Below are positions 6,769 to 12,967 of a stretch of DNA of 12,967 nucleotides, piece after piece; the first letter of the stretch is position 1, and each line of letters begins with the position of its first letter. The stretch is from Candidatus Bathyarchaeota archaeon (GTDB lineage: Archaea > Thermoproteota > Bathyarchaeia > TCS64), in assembly GCA_014729945.1 (NCBI GenBank), contig WJJC01000035.1:1-12967 (forward strand), in the 5' to 3' direction. The notes beneath the pieces were generated by a model. That model did no database searches. It saw only the letters and a program-made list of their open reading frames with translations, and was not told where the DNA came from. The translations under genes and the position numbers were made by a program.

Positions 6769-7322
6769 TTGATAATCGGATACTATATAATTCCTATACG
6801 CTTGATTTACTGAAAACAAAATATACAATAAATATACCTTTTATTTGCCACAAATGTGGAAGATGCTGTAAATAGGGATACCCACCAACAAAAATCAATG
6901 AAAACGCATTACCTCTAATCGGATATCCCAACAATAAAAGTAAAAAAGAAAAATACAAGAAAGAACTGTACGTTAAATTAATGACTTCAGAACCATGCCT
7001 TTTTTATGAGAACGGGTCATGCAAAATATATCCATATCGTCCAGATGGCTGTCGTTTTTATCCCTTAGGGAGGGTGGAAAGGGATTTAAAAACAAATGAA
7101 GTATTATGTCCAGGTAGAAAGAGATTTGATGAAATAGAAACTAATATTACACAAAAATATGGGACCTATAAAAAGACTCCATATCACAAAGAAATAGGTG
7201 AAATCAATATCGAATATCCTCCTAAAGATGAACAATGGGAGGAAACACTAAATAATTTTAATAAATCAAAACCTAACCAAAATGAAATAAAACTATTTCT
7301 AAAAACTAATAAAAGAAAATAG
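6762..7322 (+). pseudogene. YkgJ-family CxxCxxCC zinc/iron-chelating protein, interrupted by in-frame TAG
   Basis: One frame runs from ATG 6762 to TAG 7322 (186 codons) with an in-frame TAG at 6873-6875 (codon 38). Both sides belong to the same family. The upstream part has CHKCGRCC (C29, C32, C35, C36) and the downstream part has EPC, SCKIY and GCRFYP with the intervening YRPDG. Together they give the full YkgJ/CxxCxxCC signature of metal-binding proteins, some of which are linked to flagellin or other N-methylation. The stop falls two codons after the CC pair. A shortened product from ATG 6981 would lose the first four cysteines and is unlikely to work. Nonsense mutation or assembly error is most likely; amber suppression or pyrrolysine is possible, but TAG ends several intact genes here. 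Confidence 0.72.
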
Positions 7323-7587
7323 TTAGAACATTTTCTCGGAAATAATGTACACTAGTAATAGCTAGCGTAGTATCTTTTAAAGAAGTATAATTTGAGGAAG
7401 ATGCGTAACCATCATAACAATCTATATTATATTATCACTTCAATGGGTATAAGTCAGACCGCGTTAATCCAGCCTAAGAGTTCAGTTCGAACCCTAACCA
7501 CCGTGGAAAGACATTATTCTTATCATTTCCACTCTTTTTATCAAAGTTTTTTATCATTAGTCTCTTGTAACTTAGTGCTGGGTTTGT

Positions 7588-8025
7588 ATGGGTAGACTTG
7601 AAGATAAGGCACTGGATTATGCGAGTAAGAAACACAGGGGTCAGCTTGATGACCGAGGACGACCCTACTTCTTCGCACACGTCATACAAGTATACAACGT
7701 CCTGCAGGATGTTACAGATGATGAGGCTACGTTATGCGCCGGTCTTCTTCATGATGTGATTGAGGATACTGATTCTACGTATGATGAGCTTGTCCACGAG
7801 TTCACTAAGGAAATCGCTGACTTGGTCATGGAGGTAACCCATGAGGGTGGAAGCCTCAAAGAGCATTATTTCCCTAGACTTCATAGTAGAAAGGCTATCA
7901 TGGTTCAGTTTGCTGACAGACTCAGCAACATGTCTCGTATGCGGAACTGGCCTGGGGATCTGCAGCAGTGGCTTCTTGAGAATAGTTGCTACTGGAGAAA
8001 GGAGCCAGTGGAGGTGTCTGATTGA
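7588..8025 (+). CDS. MESH1/SpoT-like HD-domain hydrolase, copy 1
   Basis: This 145-aa single-domain protein matches the hydrolase domain of RelA/SpoT enzymes and metazoan MESH1. The metal-binding set is visible: H31 (FFAHV), H55-D56 with E59-D60 (LLHDVIED), and D110 (FADRLSN). KHRGQ-DDRGRPY at 15-27 is the family's opening block. Enzymes of this type remove the 3'-pyrophosphate of (p)ppGpp or the phosphate of NADPH; no synthetase domain is present. Its stop overlaps the TTG start of a second copy (TTGA at 8022-8025), so the pair is probably co-translated. No Shine-Dalgarno precedes ATG 7588; T-rich TATA-like sequence lies at 7537-7556. Which substrate is used cannot be told from sequence. Confidence 0.85.
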   Translation: MGRLEDKALDYASKKHRGQLDDRGRPYFFAHVIQVYNVLQDVTDDEATLCAGLLHDVIEDTDSTYDELVHEFTKEIADLVMEVTHEGGSLKEHYFPRLHSRKAIMVQFADRLSNMSRMRNWPGDLQQWLLENSCYWRKEPVEVSD

Positions 8026-8444
8026 TTTATCTTGAGGAGAAGGCACTAGAGTTTGCCAGTATCAAGCATGAGGGGCAGCTGGATGATCAGGGTAGACCCT
8101 ACTTTTTCGCTCATATTATTCAGGTCTATGGCTTGTTGAAGAATGTGACGGATGATGTAGAGATTCTTTGTTCGGGTATATTGCATGATGTGATTGAAGA
8201 TACTGATACCACTTATGATGAGCTTGTCCACGAGTTCACTAAGGAAATCGCTGACTTGGTCATGGAAGTAACCCATGAGGGTGACAAGGAGACTGGGCGG
8301 TATTTTCCTCGTTTGCATAGTCATAAGGCGATTGTGGTTAAGTTTGCTGACAGGCTCAGTAACCTTGTACGGATGGTAAACTGGCCTGGAGACTGGCAAC
8401 AAGACTACTTAAGAGAGAGTTGTTTCTGGCCAACAGAACCATAG
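8022..8444 (+). CDS. MESH1/SpoT-like HD-domain hydrolase, copy 2
   Basis: This 140-aa tandem paralogue of the preceding gene has the same metal-binding residues at the same positions (H31, H55-D56, E59-D60, D110). Its TTG start overlaps the upstream TGA. The two genes align without gaps for about 88 codons at an offset of 434 bases. Over bases 8214-8283 the DNA is almost identical to 7780-7849 (one mismatch in 70), whereas the flanks have diverged in both protein and silent sites. The C-terminus is slightly shorter (ESCFWPTEP). Both copies look catalytically intact, so they may act as a heterodimer or differ in substrate. Confidence 0.85.
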   Translation: MIYLEEKALEFASIKHEGQLDDQGRPYFFAHIIQVYGLLKNVTDDVEILCSGILHDVIEDTDTTYDELVHEFTKEIADLVMEVTHEGDKETGRYFPRLHSHKAIVVKFADRLSNLVRMVNWPGDWQQDYLRESCFWPTEP

Positions 8445-8473
8445 AAACTCTAATCGATGATTTTATTTTCACA

Positions 8474-8482
8474 AATCTATAA
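8474..8482 (+). promoter_or_regulatory. TATA-like element before the aldolase gene
   Basis: AATCTATAA lies about 20-25 bp upstream of the ATG at 8500 in the 55-bp gap after the HD pair. The same nonamer occurs in the promoter of the interrupted metalloprotease gene (4685-4693). It is slightly close to the start codon for a classic box, so confidence is moderate. Confidence 0.4.
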
Positions 8483-8499
8483 GTCATACTCAGAGTAAG

Positions 8500-9258
8500 A
8501 TGAAGAATTTACTTAAAGAGAAACTAATGAGCGGAAACCAAGTAGTTGGATGTTTTGTTGGGCTAGGACATCCAGATGTAACAGAGAAACTAAGTAGAAA
8601 AGGATTTGACTGGCTACTAATTGACGGCGAACACGCACCACTAACCATCGAAACCATGCAAGTGATGCTACAAGCCATGAATGGAACAAACTGTACACCC
8701 ATCATCAGACCAGCATGGAATGACCCTGTAATCATTAAACAGATACTTGATATCGGCGCTCAAGGAGTCCTTGTGCCATGGGTGAACAACAAGGAAGAAG
8801 CATTAGCCGCTGTTAGAGCCTGTAAATACCCACCAGAGGGAATAAGAGGTTTCGGACCACGAAGAGCCTCATTAAATGACCCAAATTACAAGGAAACCGC
8901 CAATGACGAGATACTGGTAACTGTGCAGGTTGAGACAAGGGAGGCGGTTGAAAACATCCATGAAATTCTCGGTGTAGATGGTATCGACGCCTGCTTCATA
9001 GGGCCATGGGATCTTTCAAGTAACTTCCTTGGACGAGTACCACCAGATTTTGATAACCCAGAGTACAGTGGAGCCATTGACAGGGTAATAGAGACTGCTA
9101 AGAATATAGGAAAACCTGCGGGGTTTTACTGTAACAAGGATAACATTGCTTGGGCTCAGGAAAAGGGGTTCACATATAATACGGTTGGAGAGGCAGATGA
9201 TTTCCTCGATTATGGTGCATCTATTGCATTAGAGTCTGCGGGGAAAACCAATCGATAG
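8500..9258 (+). CDS. HpcH/HpaI-family class II aldolase
   Basis: This 252-aa protein is a full-length HpcH/HpaI aldolase, a TIM-barrel enzyme that cleaves or forms 2-keto-3-deoxy or 4-hydroxy-2-oxo acids, giving pyruvate plus an aldehyde. Visible active-site elements are the catalytic base H45 in LLIDGEHAP, R70 in IIRPAW, the metal ligands E145 (VQVETREA) and D171 (FIGPWDLS), and the family blocks GAQGVLVPWV and YPPEGIRGFGP. Relatives act in aromatic-acid or sugar-acid breakdown (HpaI, GarL, RhmA) or run in reverse. The neighbours give no pathway clue. The gene has its own promoter-like element and ends with TAG. The exact substrate is unknown. Confidence 0.9.
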   Translation: MKNLLKEKLMSGNQVVGCFVGLGHPDVTEKLSRKGFDWLLIDGEHAPLTIETMQVMLQAMNGTNCTPIIRPAWNDPVIIKQILDIGAQGVLVPWVNNKEEALAAVRACKYPPEGIRGFGPRRASLNDPNYKETANDEILVTVQVETREAVENIHEILGVDGIDACFIGPWDLSSNFLGRVPPDFDNPEYSGAIDRVIETAKNIGKPAGFYCNKDNIAWAQEKGFTYNTVGEADDFLDYGASIALESAGKTNR

Positions 9259-9666
9259 ATTCTCTGTAGGTATTTTCTTTAAATGGAATCTTTTCCCTAT
9301 TAGCTTTTCTATCACATAAACTACGAGTGCTCCTTACGACCAACTATGAAAAAGGAGAAAAGTTGTGTTATGGTTTGTGACTGTTTATATAACCATTTGA
9401 TAATTCGTTCTACCAATCATAGGCTACGGCACCTGAATTATCGGATATTCTAGAGGTTAATGCGTAAAAGACTCAACCCTCCCTACAAGGTTCTAACATA
9501 TAATCTAAACTTACTAGAATCATTGAAATCATATGCATCTAAAATTTGGAATAAATAAAGAGATTATTCAACAGCTTTGAACAGCTCTTGTAACAAGTAT
9601 ATTTTTTTATGGTATTTTAACGCCGGTCTAATAATCACTAAATAGAATAATGAGCCAGTGTTATTC
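9259..9666. other. Intergenic region between aldolase and cupin genes
   Basis: About 400 AT-rich bases contain no convincing gene. A strong TATA-like TTTATATAA occurs near 9384-9392 with no protein gene following it. Downstream are an imperfect GAGGTT/AACCCTC stem (about 9453-9492) and a short direct repeat ACAGCT at about 9571 and 9581. A small RNA is conceivable but not supported by clear structure. The cupin gene's own promoter is probably TAAATAGAA, at about 25 bp before ATG 9667. Confidence 0.45.
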
Positions 9667-10023
9667 ATGAAAGTTACAAAATCAGGTACTGGACCAAGCG
9701 AGGAGATGACGGGCGGAATATTCACGGGCACCATAAAGATGATGCCCCTTGTAAACAAGGAGACAGGCTCAAAGCAGCTGAAATCCGCGTTAGTATATTT
9801 CCCCAAAGGTGTAAGGAACCACTTCCATCACCATACACATGAACAGATACTATTCATCACCAAAGGCAAGGGAATAGTAGCCACACGGGACAAAGAATAC
9901 GTGGTAGAACCCGGTGACATTATCCATATCCCAGCGGGGGAAGAACACTGGCATGGCGCCACCGATGACTCTGACTTTGAGCACCTCTACGTGGTACCAC
10001 TGGATAGCACAACAACCTACTAG
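9667..10023 (+). CDS. Small single-domain cupin protein
   Basis: This 118-aa protein has one conserved cupin beta-barrel. Motif 1 is GVRNHFHHHTHEQILFITKG (48-67), which supplies metal ligands among H52, H54 and E59. Motif 2 is GDIIHIPAGEEHWH (83-96), with the fourth ligand H94. All ligands are present, so metal binding is likely. Small cupins of this kind act as isomerases, dioxygenases, decarboxylases or sensors, and I cannot tell which. I chose ATG 9667 over the in-frame GTG at 9658 because the homologous region begins with MKVTKSG and a TATA-like element lies about 25 bp upstream. The gene is monocistronic and is followed by a T7 terminator. Confidence 0.85.
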   Translation: MKVTKSGTGPSEEMTGGIFTGTIKMMPLVNKETGSKQLKSALVYFPKGVRNHFHHHTHEQILFITKGKGIVATRDKEYVVEPGDIIHIPAGEEHWHGATDDSDFEHLYVVPLDSTTTY

Positions 10024-10033
10024 TCCTTACTAC

Positions 10034-10040
10034 TTTTTTT
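10034..10040 (+). terminator. T7 terminator after the cupin gene
   Basis: Seven consecutive T residues begin 11 bases after the cupin TAG stop. This is a typical archaeal intrinsic terminator and also supports TAG as a true stop here. Confidence 0.55.
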
Positions 10041-10100
10041 GGAGGGTGAACTGGGCTTCCTGATGGTGTTTTAGCTTCATAGGTTTGCTCGGTGTCTGAA

Positions 10101-10115
10101 CTATTTAATAAATAG
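10101..10115. repeat. Palindromic TATA-like element in the convergent gap
   Basis: CTATTTA-A-TAAATAG is a perfect palindrome in the 218-bp gap between the convergent cupin and M20 genes. It resembles a TATA box readable on both strands, but no gene follows on either side within promoter distance. AGGAGG-like AGGAGGC follows at 10114-10120. Confidence 0.35.
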
Positions 10116-10241
10116 GAGGCTATCTGGGGAAAAAGAATTCTTTTGTTTCAGTCTTTTAGTTTCTATTTTTTTCTGTTAGTACATTCGTTCCAGATCAAGT
10201 CGTTGTTTGAGCATCATAGATAAGATATAGTTAATCCTCTG

Positions 10242-11489
10242 TTATCCTGTGAGGTAATCATAGGCTGAGAGCAGGTGCACTTTCACCACATGCATAAGCT
10301 CCTCTACCATGACATACTCATCAACTGTACCCATACCATGGTTCATTGGACCATAATAGTAGCTGGGTACTCCGTGGCTTCTCCAGAACTTGAGATCTGA
10401 GCCCCCTAAACTTATGATGGGTTTAGGGTCAATACCGAGAAGCCTACTGTTTGCTCGCATCGTCTCAATCATCTCTCCGTCTGGCTGGCTCCAGAGGGCG
10501 CCATCGTATCTGAGTTCCCTGTAGGAGGCCTCAGGGTACTTGTTGATGACTGATTGTACTCTAGAGAGAACCTCTTCACGGCTTAGCCCCGGTGGTACCC
10601 GTAAGTCAACCTCGAAACTGCATTCCCTTGGTATAATGTTTATCTTGACGCCTCCATTGATTGAACCAATGTTGACGCTGAGCCTACGCATAACATCATC
10701 GCCTCCAACGCCCAGCGCTTTCTCTGCTTCTACTCTACCCTCGTTAATCGCTTTATGCAGGTTTGACGGGTAATCTACTGGAACCTCGTTGAGGGATTCT
10801 AGCTCTACGATAAGCTTGGAAGCTATCTTGATAGGGTTAGGACTCAGATGGGGATATGCTCCGTGCCCACCCTTGGATCGTACTGTGACACTTAGCCAAA
10901 GTATGCCTTTTTCCCCGAATCTAATGGTGTACGGACTGCTAGGCTCCCCGTTGATAACACAGTCACCCATAACCTCTGGCATGTTCTCCACGAGCCATCC
11001 CGCGCCCAGTCTTCCACCGGTCTCCTCGTCGCTCACGGCAGTGAGAGTTAAGCTTCCTCTAAGTTCATCAGCAAGCTCGTTAAGTACGGTGTAGGCGTAG
11101 ATGGATGCCGTGGTGCCTGTTTTCATGTCACAGGCGCCTCTACCATAGATTTTTCCATCAACAAGCTCTCCGCCCCATGGTTTTTGGCTCCACCCATCAG
11201 GGTTTCCCACTGGGAAGACATCTATGTGGCCGTTGAGTACTAGGTGGTTGCCGGTTTTCTGTGTTTTTAGGGTGCTGACTATGTTAGGTTTCTCCGGGTC
11301 TGGTCCCACTACTTTATAGGTGATGTTCTTGGCGTCAAGGTAGTCTGTGATATATTTTGCGGCTTTTCTTGTGTCGCCTGGTGGGTTTGGGCTGGGTGCC
11401 TGTAGGAAGCCTCTTAGGAACTTGATGATTTCTTCTCGGTCTGATTCCACGCGGTCTAGTAATCGTTGCTGGACGGGAGATGGTTTCAT
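10242..11489 (-). CDS. M20-family zinc peptidase/deacylase (ArgE/DapE type)
   Basis: This 415-aa protein (from the ATG at 11489) has the complete two-domain M20 architecture. Metal and catalytic residues are visible: H88 and D90 in LNGHIDVFP, D121 in YGRGACDMKTG, E155-E156 in SDEETGG, E182 in INGEPS, and H384 in PMNHGMG. The dimerisation (lid) domain spans about 190-305 with the usual GGHGAYPHLSPNPI. Family members deacylate N-acetylornithine or succinyl-diaminopimelate, or cleave dipeptides and carbamoyl amino acids. The general ArgE/DapE label is safe but the substrate is not. An in-frame TTG at 11507 would add six residues; I prefer the ATG because the extension (MCLLSS) is not family-like. 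A TTTAA-type element lies about 25-30 bp upstream. The gene is convergent with the cupin and divergent from the transglutaminase-like gene. Confidence 0.9.
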   Translation of the reverse strand: MKPSPVQQRLLDRVESDREEIIKFLRGFLQAPSPNPPGDTRKAAKYITDYLDAKNITYKVVGPDPEKPNIVSTLKTQKTGNHLVLNGHIDVFPVGNPDGWSQKPWGGELVDGKIYGRGACDMKTGTTASIYAYTVLNELADELRGSLTLTAVSDEETGGRLGAGWLVENMPEVMGDCVINGEPSSPYTIRFGEKGILWLSVTVRSKGGHGAYPHLSPNPIKIASKLIVELESLNEVPVDYPSNLHKAINEGRVEAEKALGVGGDDVMRRLSVNIGSINGGVKINIIPRECSFEVDLRVPPGLSREEVLSRVQSVINKYPEASYRELRYDGALWSQPDGEMIETMRANSRLLGIDPKPIISLGGSDLKFWRSHGVPSYYYGPMNHGMGTVDEYVMVEELMHVVKVHLLSAYDYLTG

Positions 11490-11583
11490 AGATGAAAGAA
11501 GGCACAAACGGGTTAAATTAGCATCGATTGGCTTATGAGGTCAAGGGTGTCTTTTCCATACGATTGTAAAGGATAATGATAAT

Positions 11584-11592
11584 ATTATATAT
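11584..11592 (+). promoter_or_regulatory. TATA box of the transglutaminase-like gene
   Basis: ATTATATAT is centred about 35 bp before the TTG at 11623. It predicts transcription from about 11614 and a leader of under ten bases, which favours the TTG start over the internal ATG at 11662. Confidence 0.45.
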
Positions 11593-11622
11593 TCAAAAGT
11601 TGAGTCGATCCAGAGACCTCCT

Positions 11623-12249
11623 TTGATAGACCAAACTGAATATTACCAAAACCACTCACCCATGACATATCTCCCAGATACGCCAGAGATAAAGACTCTA
11701 ATTATGGATCTACCAGACACTGTACCAGAGATAGTCAAGAGTGTCCAGAATGCGTTACTGCACATCTTCTGGGCAGAACGTTATGGTGAGAAACTCACAG
11801 GGATTAGAAGCGCAGAGGTAAACCTCAGATCAGCAGCAGACATACTTAGACAGATATACAAGCATAACCCCACAAGCCTCCAAGAGAAAAGAAATCTAAC
11901 TGAGAAGACCATAGGTAACTGTAGAGACTTTACAGTACTCAGCGTAGCGTTTATGCGTGAGAAAGGTATACCAGCAAGGGCAAGATGTGGTTTTGGCGCA
12001 TACTTCAGCACCCCCGAGATGAAGCTAAAGTACATCGATCACTGGGTAATTGAGTACTGGAACAAGAATCATCAACGCTGGGTATTGGTGGACAGCCAGA
12101 TTGATGAGTTCCAGCGCAGCGAACTCAACCTCGACTTTGACACACTTGACGTACCCCATGATAAGTTTATCACAGGAGGCGTAGCGTGGAGAATGTACCC
12201 AGAAGAACAAAATGGTCCATTAATTTATTTCACAAATTGGGGCGATTAA
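11623..12249 (+). CDS. Transglutaminase-like (papain-fold) domain protein
   Basis: This 208-aa protein has the transglutaminase-core triad in order: C100 in IGNCRDFTVL, H140 in IDHWVIEYW, and D157 in WVLVDSQID. Proteins of this group are cysteine-protease-like hydrolases or amide-bond enzymes of unknown substrate. The N-terminal YYQNHSPMTYL and LPDTVPEIVKSVQNALLHIFW blocks resemble those of a stand-alone transglutaminase-domain family found in bacteria and archaea, as I recall it. The TTG start keeps the YYQNHSP block; the ATG at 11662 would remove it. From memory, relatives carry a further 60-80 residues after the VAWRMY region, which here ends soon after at NWGD, so the C-terminus may be shortened. 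It is divergent from the M20 gene and convergent with the FHA gene. Confidence 0.78.
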   Translation: MIDQTEYYQNHSPMTYLPDTPEIKTLIMDLPDTVPEIVKSVQNALLHIFWAERYGEKLTGIRSAEVNLRSAADILRQIYKHNPTSLQEKRNLTEKTIGNCRDFTVLSVAFMREKGIPARARCGFGAYFSTPEMKLKYIDHWVIEYWNKNHQRWVLVDSQIDEFQRSELNLDFDTLDVPHDKFITGGVAWRMYPEEQNGPLIYFTNWGD

Positions 12250-12345
12250 CTCCTGAATCGATACTAACAATAATAGTCTAATAGGTACATTCTAACTAAA
12301 ATACTTCGAAGGATCAACTGAGGGACATGAATTTAGGCGAAACTA

Positions 12346-12894
12346 TTAAACTTCTATGGGTACCCTAATTCTCTCTCTATATATAATTCGTAAGTTTAAT
12401 GGACCCTCGGGTGATGTGGTTATGATGTCTTTATTTTTCAGTAATCGAGATTCGATTGGAAGTATTTTTTCATTGTTAATATATGTGCCGTTCCTTGATC
12501 CTAAATCACTGAGATAACATTTTAAATGTGAAACAATAACCTCCTTCTCCTCGTCTTTTAATAAGATGTTTTCTTCTTTTACAGTTATCTTAAAATGGGG
12601 TTGAGATATCCAATGGGTTCTTATCTTTAACGTGGTTTTATCTCTAAAGTCAACGGATTTTAAAAACAGTCTTCCATCGTTATTTCTCGATAATTTAATG
12701 GAATCATTTATATCAAAAACTTCGACGCGTTTTTCATTGTAAATGAATTCAAGTCTTGAATCGATTCGCTCTTTCTTTCTGTATTTAAAAATTGATGAAC
12801 AGTACTCACACATTAATTCTTCTCCATGATCAGGTTCATTATTTCTACCTCCACACTCCGGACAAAATACATGTTTTGATGAGACAGTTCCCAA
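12346..12894 (-). CDS. Zinc-ribbon plus FHA-domain phosphopeptide-binding protein
   Basis: This 182-aa soluble protein has two modules. Residues 11-32 form a zinc ribbon (CPEC...CEYC: C11, C14, C29, C32). Residues about 65-172 form a forkhead-associated domain with the phosphothreonine-binding S97-x-x-H100 (ISQPHF) and the signature LGSRNGTYIN (131-140), ending in KNKDII. FHA domains bind phosphothreonine peptides, so this is probably a signalling adaptor working with a Ser/Thr kinase encoded elsewhere. No kinase or transmembrane segment is in view. The start is TTG at 12894, set by a strong GGAGG 7 bases upstream. The sequence is AT-rich. Confidence 0.85.
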   Translation of the reverse strand: MGTVSSKHVFCPECGGRNNEPDHGEELMCEYCSSIFKYRKKERIDSRLEFIYNEKRVEVFDINDSIKLSRNNDGRLFLKSVDFRDKTTLKIRTHWISQPHFKITVKEENILLKDEEKEVIVSHLKCYLSDLGSRNGTYINNEKILPIESRLLKNKDIITTSPEGPLNLRIIYRERIRVPIEV

Positions 12895-12901
12895 GTTATT
12901 A

Positions 12902-12906
12902 CCTCC
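12902..12906 (-). promoter_or_regulatory. Shine-Dalgarno GGAGG fixing a TTG start
   Basis: Read on the minus strand, GGAGG is followed by 7 bases and then the TTG at 12894. The motif decides this unusual start codon, since no ATG is available at the beginning of the zinc ribbon. Confidence 0.7.
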
Positions 12907-12967
12907 TTTAGGCTGAGATTCAATCTTGAAAATGTTCTTTCCACTTTAAGTATTTACTGTAAGAAGG

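Noticed and set aside
7484..7506. tRNA T-loop-like AGTTCGAACCC
   Set aside because: The flanking bases do not form a T stem on either strand, and no matching acceptor or anticodon arm is found.
7392..7595. 67-codon plus-strand open frame before the HD genes
   Set aside because: His/Ser/Tyr-rich low-complexity translation overlapping the HD start, with no recognisable domain.
9346..9453. 35-codon open frame between aldolase and cupin genes
   Set aside because: Too short, no family and no start signal; it contains a TATA-like element itself.
1..12967. CRISPR array, insertion sequence or defence operon
   Set aside because: No regularly spaced repeats, no transposase or integrase frame, and no nuclease or restriction genes seen on either strand.

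Overview
This is an AT-rich window, most likely archaeal. Several genes have a TATA-like element about 20-30 bp before the start codon and almost no 5' leader. Shine-Dalgarno motifs appear mainly at an internal operon gene and at one TTG start. The gene families (a NfnB/SudA-type flavoprotein pair, a YkgJ-family Cys-rich protein, a zinc-ribbon FHA protein, HD hydrolases) fit a mesophilic uncultured lineage such as Bathyarchaeia or an Asgard group. I cannot fix the lineage from sequence alone. TAA and TAG both end intact genes.

Layout. 1-411 is very AT-rich and apparently non-coding. 412-2621 is a two-gene operon related to NfnAB/SudBA: the large flavoprotein is canonical, while the small subunit has lost its recognisable nucleotide-binding motif. 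2622-3325 is low-coding sequence with one possible small membrane protein. 3326-4561 is an MFS transporter with a palindrome just upstream of its TATA box. 4562-7587 is the strangest part. It holds a HExxH metalloprotease-like gene split by one in-frame TGA and a YkgJ-family gene split by one in-frame TAG. Between them lies about 870 bp without a convincing protein gene, carrying a 50-bp dyad centred on a TATA box, a GC-rich nested-stem segment that looks like a structured RNA, and a perfect 9-bp hairpin. 7588-8444 is a tandem pair of MESH1/SpoT-like HD hydrolases. 8500-9258 is a HpcH/HpaI aldolase and 9667-10023 a cupin. On the minus strand, 10242-11489 is an M20 ArgE/DapE-type peptidase/deacylase. 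11623-12249 is a transglutaminase-fold protein, and 12346-12894 (minus) a zinc-ribbon FHA protein.

How they work together. Apart from the redox pair, the HD pair and the small ORF coupled to the YkgJ gene, these look like independently transcribed genes of central metabolism and housekeeping. I see no single multi-gene defence or biosynthetic system. The best leads for something undescribed are the candidate RNA at 6196-6329, the TATA-centred dyad at 5826-5875, the altered small redox subunit, and the two genes broken by single, in-frame, different stop codons.
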